A DNA stretch of 64,000 bases from NCBI GenBank assembly GCA_030530205.1, contig JAUMVK010000005.1:1-64000 (forward strand). The letters run 5' to 3'. Position 1 is the stretch's first letter. The number at the start of each line of letters is the position of its first letter. The translations under genes were made by a program, and so were the position numbers. The DNA comes from RGIG3701 sp030530205 (GTDB taxonomy: Bacteria > Planctomycetota > Planctomycetia > Pirellulales > Thermoguttaceae). A model generated the notes under the pieces. That model did no database searches. It saw nothing but the letters and a program-made list of their open reading frames with translations, and was not told where the DNA came from. Below are positions 59,013-64,000 of the stretch, one piece after another.

Positions 59013-62000
59013 ATGCTTACTCGCGACGAAATAGCGGAAAAATATCTGGAAACGATCCCTTATGAACTTTACCCGGTTCAGGAAGAGGCGCTTTTGGCGT
59101 GGTTTTCCTCGCCGCAGGGCGTACTGGTCTGCGCGCCGACCGGGACGGGAAAGACGCTCATCGCCGAGGCCGCCGTTTACGAGGCCCTTCAGACCGGCCA
59201 GCGCATGTACTACACCACGCCGCTGATCGCGCTGACGGACCAGAAATTCCGTGAGCTGCGCGAGTCAGCCGTCCGTTGGGGCTTTTCCGAGGACGATATT
59301 GGCCTGGTGACCGGGAATCACAAAGTAAACCCGGGCGCGAAGGTTTTGGTCGTCGTGGCCGAGATCCTTTTCAACCGGCTGCTCCACCCGGAGGAATTTG
59401 ACGATTTTCGTGACGTGCAGTCGGTCGTGATGGATGAATTCCATAATTTTAACGACGCGGAGCGCGGGATCGTCTGGGAATTTTCGCTCGCGCTCCTCCC
59501 GCAGCACGTGCGGCTTCTGCTTCTTTCCGCGACGGTTGGAAATGCCGTCCAATTCGCGAACTGGCTCGAGTACGAGCACCACCACAAGCTGGAGGTCGTG
59601 CAGAGCGACGTGCGCAAGGTCCCGCTCGTTTTTCAGTGGGTGGGAGATCAGACGCTCGTGGAAGAGATCCAGCTTTTGTGCCTTGGAAACGAGGACGAAC
59701 GTATGACCCCGACGCTCGTTTTCTGCTTCAACCGTGACGAGTGCTGGCGAGTGGCTGAGGAGATCCGGGGGAAGGAACTCGTCACGCCGGAAACCCGGGC
59801 GCGCCTGATGGGCGAATTGGGCCGGTTTGACTTTTCGCAAGGGGCCGGGCCGAAACTCAAGCAGATCCTCGTCCGCGGCGTGGGCGTTCACCACGCGGGG
59901 ATCCTGCCGAAGTACCGCCGGATCGTCGAATATTTGTTCCAGCAGAAACTTCTGGCCGTTTGTACGTGCACCGAAACGCTTTCGGCCGGGATCAATCTTC
60001 CTGCGCGGTCCGTCGTTCTGCCGAGCATCATGAAAGGCCCCGCCGGGAAGCAGACCATGCTCGAGCCGGGGACGGCGCATCAGATTTTTGGCCGCGCCGG
60101 CCGCCCCCAGTACGACACGCAGGGGCACGTCTTCGTGCTGGCGCATGAGGACGATGTAGAAATTCTGCGCTGGCAGGAAAAATTCAACCGTCTCCCCGCG
60201 GACTCGAAAGACCCGAAAATTCTGGCCGAGAAAAAGGCCCTGAAAAAGAAGCAACCGAAACGGAATCCCAATCTGCAGTATTGGACGGAGCAGCAGTTCC
60301 TGAAGCTGAAAAACGCCCCGGCCGGAAATCTGGAAAGCAAAGGCCTGGTCCCGTGGCGGATGCTGGCGTACATGCTCAAGGCCTCGCCGGAGGTCACACG
60401 CCTGCGGGAACTGGTGCAGAAGCGGCTCCTTTTCGGACGCAAGCAGGAAGCGGGCCAGAAGGACCTCGACCGGATGCTCGGAACACTCTGGAGCGCCGGT
60501 TACGTCAGGCTCGAGCCGGAACCGCCGGCGGAGTGGTTTCCATCTCTCCCGAGGCCAGACGTGGAACGGGGCCGCCCGAAAGCCTGCCCCCAGACTCCCG
60601 AGGAACCGGCGGCGGAACCTCCTCAGGAAACTGTGAAAGAAACACCGGATGAAACACCGGATGAAACGCCTGATGAAGCACCGAAACCAGAGTTGCAGAC
60701 GGTTAAGAAGCCGGACCAGAAGAAAAACGTTCCAAGCCTTGAAATGTGGAAGGCGACACGTGATCGGGAAAAGGACGTCCCTGATTTGAACGTTCCGAAA
60801 GCTGCGAAGAAACACGTTTCCAAACCGAAGCAGACGGGTTTCGGGGCGGGGCTTTTTGACGATTTGCTGGATGAACCGTCGGCTCCCACGATGGAGGAAG
60901 ATGAAACCGCGAAGCGCCGCGCACTGAAACCCCAAGCCCTTTTCGACCTGAAAAAACCGGTTCCGAAAGCGTTTGAACCCCGCAAGGTGGAGACGCCCAC
61001 GCCGAAAAAATCCTCGGGTTTTGGGGTTGGTCTGGAAGATGAACCAGAAACGAAACCAGAGAAAAAAGAAGAACCGGTTGGGAACGTTCTCGCGGGTCTG
61101 ACGTTTGGCGGTGGTCTGATCCAGCCCTCGAAGCCCAAAAAAACGGAGGCTCCGGCCAAACCCGCGGAACCAGCCAAACCTGCGCCGGTTCCCGTTTCGC
61201 CAGCCGTTCCCAGACCTGAGCCGCCTAAATCCGAACCGACGAAACCGTGGGTTTTCGTGAATGGCGCGGCGGTTTTGGCGTCGAGCGTGGAAAAGCCGGA
61301 GGAGGAAAAGCCGGTTTACCTTCCCCAGCGGGCGATCCCCACGCCGGAAATGGAACCCATGGCGCAGCTGCGTGGGATCCATCCGATTTTCGGGACGTGG
61401 ATCCTGAATTTCCTGCCGCACGCCGATCGGAAAGAGCGGCTTCAGGCGTTTGAAAGCATTCTGGAGCTTCCCTTCTCGCTGGGGCCGGCAATCCGCGTGC
61501 CGTTCCAGGAGGATCTGCCGCGCGGTCGGCTGGCGGTCGGCTGGCTGGATGGGCGTCTGCTTGATCTGGGCCTCGCGACCGAGGCGGAACTGATCGCGTT
61601 GACTCCGGCGGAACGCAAAGAACGCAGGGAAGCAGGCCTGGAGCCGGTTTTCACGCTCACTTTCGCGGAAAAGCTCTACCGCCTGTTCCTCCACGAAAAT
61701 CCGCTCGTGACGGACCTGAAGGTCTGGCCGTGCTGGGTGGCCGGGGAGGTTCTGCGCTTCAACGGGAAGTTTAACCAGTACATCAGCGCGAAAGGGCTTC
61801 AAAAGCAGGAAGGGATGATTTTCCGCCATCTGCTCAGGCTGGTTTTGCTTCTGGGCGAGTTCCTCGAAGTGCCGCTTCCGACCGGGAATCCGGACGAATG
61901 GCGCGCCGATTTGGAAGAAATCATCGAAATTCTGACCAAGTCGTGCGAAGCGGCCGACCCGTCCGGCACGCGCCAAATGCTGGAAGATGGGCTGAGGTGA
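59013..62000 (+). CDS. Ski2-like DEAD/H helicase with low-complexity insert
   Basis: A 995-residue superfamily 2 helicase. The motor has motif I APTGTGKT (about residue 41), Ia YTTPLIALTDQK, motif II DEFHNFND (DEFH box), motif III LLLSATVG, the second RecA fold with FCFNRDECW, the HHAGILP element typical of Ski2/Mtr4/Brr2-like helicases, and motif VI IFGRAGRPQYDTQG (QxxGRAGR variant). After residue ~510 is a ~260-residue charged insert with DETPDETPDE repeats and three short motifs, GFGAGLFDD, GFGVGLEDE and LTFGGGLI. A C-terminal domain follows (~790-995). It probably unwinds RNA or DNA with a tethered partner. Promoter at 58781, leader full of repeats. Confidence 0.87.
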   Translation: MLTRDEIAEKYLETIPYELYPVQEEALLAWFSSPQGVLVCAPTGTGKTLIAEAAVYEALQTGQRMYYTTPLIALTDQKFRELRESAVRWGFSEDDIGLVTGNHKVNPGAKVLVVVAEILFNRLLHPEEFDDFRDVQSVVMDEFHNFNDAERGIVWEFSLALLPQHVRLLLLSATVGNAVQFANWLEYEHHHKLEVVQSDVRKVPLVFQWVGDQTLVEEIQLLCLGNEDERMTPTLVFCFNRDECWRVAEEIRGKELVTPETRARLMGELGRFDFSQGAGPKLKQILVRGVGVHHAGILPKYRRIVEYLFQQKLLAVCTCTETLSAGINLPARSVVLPSIMKGPAGKQTMLEPGTAHQIFGRAGRPQYDTQGHVFVLAHEDDVEILRWQEKFNRLPADSKDPKILAEKKALKKKQPKRNPNLQYWTEQQFLKLKNAPAGNLESKGLVPWRMLAYMLKASPEVTRLRELVQKRLLFGRKQEAGQKDLDRMLGTLWSAGYVRLEPEPPAEWFPSLPRPDVERGRPKACPQTPEEPAAEPPQETVKETPDETPDETPDEAPKPELQTVKKPDQKKNVPSLEMWKATRDREKDVPDLNVPKAAKKHVSKPKQTGFGAGLFDDLLDEPSAPTMEEDETAKRRALKPQALFDLKKPVPKAFEPRKVETPTPKKSSGFGVGLEDEPETKPEKKEEPVGNVLAGLTFGGGLIQPSKPKKTEAPAKPAEPAKPAPVPVSPAVPRPEPPKSEPTKPWVFVNGAAVLASSVEKPEEEKPVYLPQRAIPTPEMEPMAQLRGIHPIFGTWILNFLPHADRKERLQAFESILELPFSLGPAIRVPFQEDLPRGRLAVGWLDGRLLDLGLATEAELIALTPAERKERREAGLEPVFTLTFAEKLYRLFLHENPLVTDLKVWPCWVAGEVLRFNGKFNQYISAKGLQKQEGMIFRHLLRLVLLLGEFLEVPLPTGNPDEWRADLEEIIEILTKSCEAADPSGTRQMLEDGLR

Positions 62001-62271
62001 AGTATGAATTCAGGGAAGTTTCAAAATCTCACCCATCTTCCAAGGTGAGGGTACTTCCTGGTTCAAACCTCAATTTAAACACGAATTTCCAAAGATAGTT
62101 CAAGGGATTTTCAAGCGTTTTCCCCGGATTTTCAATCGAAACCGGAAGTTTGGGAATCCTCCTAAAAGAATAAAATCCATACTCACGGTTAAATTTTACA
62201 CCATCTTCAAAAAACGCCAACTCTGTTCCCGGCTCTTTTTTGGATTTATTAGCAAGATTGGAATAACTGTC
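62001..62271. other. Intergenic region before the SpoIIE-like gene
   Basis: About 270 bases; a TCACC...GGTGA hairpin (62028-62048) follows the helicase but lacks a T run. No gene is supported. Confidence 0.35.
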
Positions 62272-62303
62272 AAATTGTGCATTTTATGTATTTTGCACAA
62301 TTT
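62272..62303. promoter_or_regulatory. Inverted repeat, possible operator
   Basis: AAATTGTGCA (62272-62281) and TGCACAATTT (62294-62303) form a perfect 10-base inverted repeat around a 12-base spacer, about 85 bases upstream of the next gene's probable start. Half-sites of TTGTGCA type suggest a dimeric regulator site. Confidence 0.5.
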
Positions 62304-62387
62304 AACATAAAATTGAAAAACTCAAGAATCGTGGACGATAAAACAGAAAAGAACAATATTTTAGTTTTTCTTTTGTGTGAGAGTCCC

Positions 62388-64000
62388 GTGAAACCCAAAA
62401 AATCATCCAGGCAGTCCTTGGCACGTCAATTAGAGGCGTGTTCGAAGCATCCTTTTTTACATGAATTACATTGTATAGGAAGCCTTCATTCTGTAATGAG
62501 TCAATTTCAGGAAGCATCTGGCTGGTCCCTGACGTACCACTGTGCAGATTCGGTTCCCGCTTTTCTTCAGGACGAAGATTGGGAAGGCGAAAAGATTTCC
62601 ACGAAATTGACTAAAGTCTCTGAAGAACTCCTCACGCCGGAAATACTTGCAGAAATCGATCAGAAGGAAGAGTGTTGGCTTCCGGTGGATGTTCACGCCG
62701 AATTCCAGAATTTGTTTGCACCGCAGTCTGAGGGCTCTGATACATTTGAACAGTTTCAGATTTCGTCAACCCTTCGTTTTCTTCAGCAGCCGATCGGTTT
62801 TCTGCATCTTTCACGCCGCAAGAAGGTTTCAGCGCTTAAAAATCCGAAGAAAGTTTCTTTTTCATGTATTCAATTTGATCCTTTAAAACCCGCATCACCC
62901 CATTCGGTTTTGGGGTCTGGAAAAGATTTTTCTTTCGAGGAAGCCCGCCGCTGTGCCTCATCAATTCGGGATATGATCGCGGAAATGCAGATCGTGCGGA
63001 TCCACCTGTGGCTTTTGGAGATGAACGCGGCGGCGAACGTCCCGATTTTCGACAAAAGCGTCCCCTTCCAGAACGAAGTTTTCGCGGGGAATTTCCGCCG
63101 GCTCCTTGAATTTTCGGTAGAGACTCTCGATTTGGCGGCGATTGGAATTTACCTTTTTGACGCGAAGCACCAGCAGTTTCGGCTTCGCGCACACGTGGGG
63201 CTTTCGATGGATTCCTACACGCAGGGGGCCAGAAAGTTTTCAAAATCGCAGGCGGATCTGCGTGCGTACGACCATGAGCACATTGTGATCCATGACGCGA
63301 CCATACCGGAAAAACTGCAATTCCAAATGCCGGAAGCGTTTGAATCGGGCGTTTGTATGCCGCTGAGGACGGATCGGTCGAAATTGGGGACTGTATGGTA
63401 TTTTTCCAACCAAAAGATTATCCCTGAGACTACGATCCAGCACTGTCAACTGAACGCCGAGCTTCTGGCGCTTTCGATCGAGCGGGAAGCGTTCCTGCGC
63501 CGTTACGGTCACTCAGTGGAGTATCGTTCCGAGCTGAAAAAAGCCTCAGACCTGCAAACGATTCAGGCTCCGGTTCAGATTCCCGGGCGGAAAAACTTTG
63601 CGCTGAAAGGCCGTATTTGTTTGGCCCCGTCGGTTCGAAGTCCTTTTAGGGATCCGCCAAAATCGTCCAATTCCCTGAACGAGGAAATCATCAGCGGAGA
63701 TTTTTACGATTGGTTTCCTTTGCCGGATGGTCAAACGCTCGTCGTGCTGGGAAGCGTGGGAATTTGTGGGATCGCCGGGGCGTTTCTGGCCTCTACGGTT
63801 CGGGCCACGCTCAGGAGTCACGCGCAGTACCAGACTTCCGCGTCAGAAATCCTTGCGAATGTTCATCAAACGCTTTGGAATCAGATGGCCGCCAGCGCGA
63901 AAATATCGCTTTTCTGCGGAATTTTGAATACGGAGGGTCCCTATCTCGCCCTACATTTCGCTCAGATGGGGACGTTGCGCGCGTTGAAGGTGGATGGAAG
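62388..64000 (+). CDS. GAF plus SpoIIE-like phosphatase (partial, runs off the right edge)
   Basis: An open frame of 537 codons from GTG 62388 to the window end, with no stop. Start uncertain: ATG 62286, TTG 62313 and GTG 62331 are in frame, but the first lies in the inverted repeat and all extend past the conserved part. Residues ~1-120 are unassigned. A GAF-like domain lies at ~210-370 (FRRLLEFSVETLDLAAIGIYLFDAKHQQFRLRAHVG, FESGVCMPLRTDRSKLGTVWYFS). A SpoIIE/PP2C-like domain starts at ~405 with the metal-site motif SGDFYDWF (Asp438, Asp441). The second metal motif, usually DVSGKG, reads SVGICG, with Ser456 in place of Asp, so activity may be reduced or lost. Likely a signalling phosphatase of a partner-switching system. 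Function of the unseen C-terminus is unknown. Confidence 0.8.
   Translation, partial: MKPKKSSRQSLARQLEACSKHPFLHELHCIGSLHSVMSQFQEASGWSLTYHCADSVPAFLQDEDWEGEKISTKLTKVSEELLTPEILAEIDQKEECWLPVDVHAEFQNLFAPQSEGSDTFEQFQISSTLRFLQQPIGFLHLSRRKKVSALKNPKKVSFSCIQFDPLKPASPHSVLGSGKDFSFEEARRCASSIRDMIAEMQIVRIHLWLLEMNAAANVPIFDKSVPFQNEVFAGNFRRLLEFSVETLDLAAIGIYLFDAKHQQFRLRAHVGLSMDSYTQGARKFSKSQADLRAYDHEHIVIHDATIPEKLQFQMPEAFESGVCMPLRTDRSKLGTVWYFSNQKIIPETTIQHCQLNAELLALSIEREAFLRRYGHSVEYRSELKKASDLQTIQAPVQIPGRKNFALKGRICLAPSVRSPFRDPPKSSNSLNEEIISGDFYDWFPLPDGQTLVVLGSVGICGIAGAFLASTVRATLRSHAQYQTSASEILANVHQTLWNQMAASAKISLFCGILNTEGPYLALHFAQMGTLRALKVDG

Noticed and set aside
59265..61976. 903-codon minus-strand ORF over the helicase
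   Set aside because: Opposite a helicase with all motifs in order. It is Arg/Phe/Leu-rich with no recognisable domain, so a shadow.
62272..62303. Rex operator before the SpoIIE-like gene
   Set aside because: Rex sites are TTGTGAA inverted pairs with short spacing; here the half-site is TTGTGCA and the spacer is 12 bases. It remains an unnamed inverted repeat.
1..64000. CRISPR array, prophage or complete insertion sequence
   Set aside because: No regularly spaced direct repeats with unique spacers, no integrase or structural phage genes, and no transposase ORF were seen. The repeats found are short hairpins.

Overview
This window looks like chromosomal DNA of a planctomycete (PVC superphylum), probably an anaerobic or gut-type lineage. 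The support comes from the sequence: a DUF1559-type prepilin-like protein with an N-terminal methylation helix and an H-X9-DG motif (18014-19018), Tat-exported Gfo/Idh and metallophosphoesterase proteins, secreted parallel beta-helix and CE7 esterase proteins, many Sel1/TPR proteins, YHS-like and GYF_2 domains, and dense families of short palindromic repeats between genes. KdsB and a Wza-like lipoprotein imply a Gram-negative type envelope with Kdo and exported polysaccharide. Strong promoters match a housekeeping sigma-70 consensus, with TATACT or TATAAT as the -10.

Layout. 1-39 is the 3' end of a 5S rRNA gene, so a ribosomal operon lies to the left. 318-2619 is an overlapping mcrB-mcrC restriction pair whose N-terminal DNA-recognition part is much more AT-rich than the rest. 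2853-14233 is mostly housekeeping: guaA, an RNase Z-like MBL hydrolase, topA, pfkA, a TPR lipoprotein, the operon M20 peptidase-kdsB-pheA, and clpS. 14342-17787 carries two secreted carbohydrate-active proteins. 18014-22796 has the prepilin-like gene, a likely unannotated small RNA or attenuator leader, a thioredoxin-trypsin fusion and a secreted protein with an Asp-rich tail. 22886-30680 has nagB, terC, a Sel1 protein, a cupin, a Tat-exported Gfo/Idh protein and a secreted nucleoside-hydrolase-like protein. 30736-36463 has two more Sel1 proteins, a DMT-family transporter and transketolase.

36756-44713 has a Tat-exported phosphoesterase, an orphan mraZ with operator-like repeats, a tandem pair of exported cyclophilins (one with a lost active site), hisH-yacG, a ketosynthase-fold protein lacking the whole catalytic triad, and a YghO-like acyltransferase. 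44987-56632 has a 1308-residue TPR protein, a Wza-like exporter lipoprotein, a YHS-domain protein, a zinc-ribbon/GYF_2 protein, aat and an RND/MMPL exporter. 56775-64000 has a glycosyltransferase overlapping rex, a Ski2-like helicase and, running off the right edge, a GAF plus SpoIIE-like phosphatase whose frame is open from about 62388 to 64000.

No complete mobile element, prophage, CRISPR array or tRNA was seen. Of the observations here, those most likely to be undescribed are the structured RNA candidate at 19262-19407, the catalytically dead ketosynthase (41979-43307), the dead/live cyclophilin pair, the thioredoxin-protease fusion, the mosaic McrB, and the hairpin-repeat clusters inserted between promoter and start codon of terC and the helicase.
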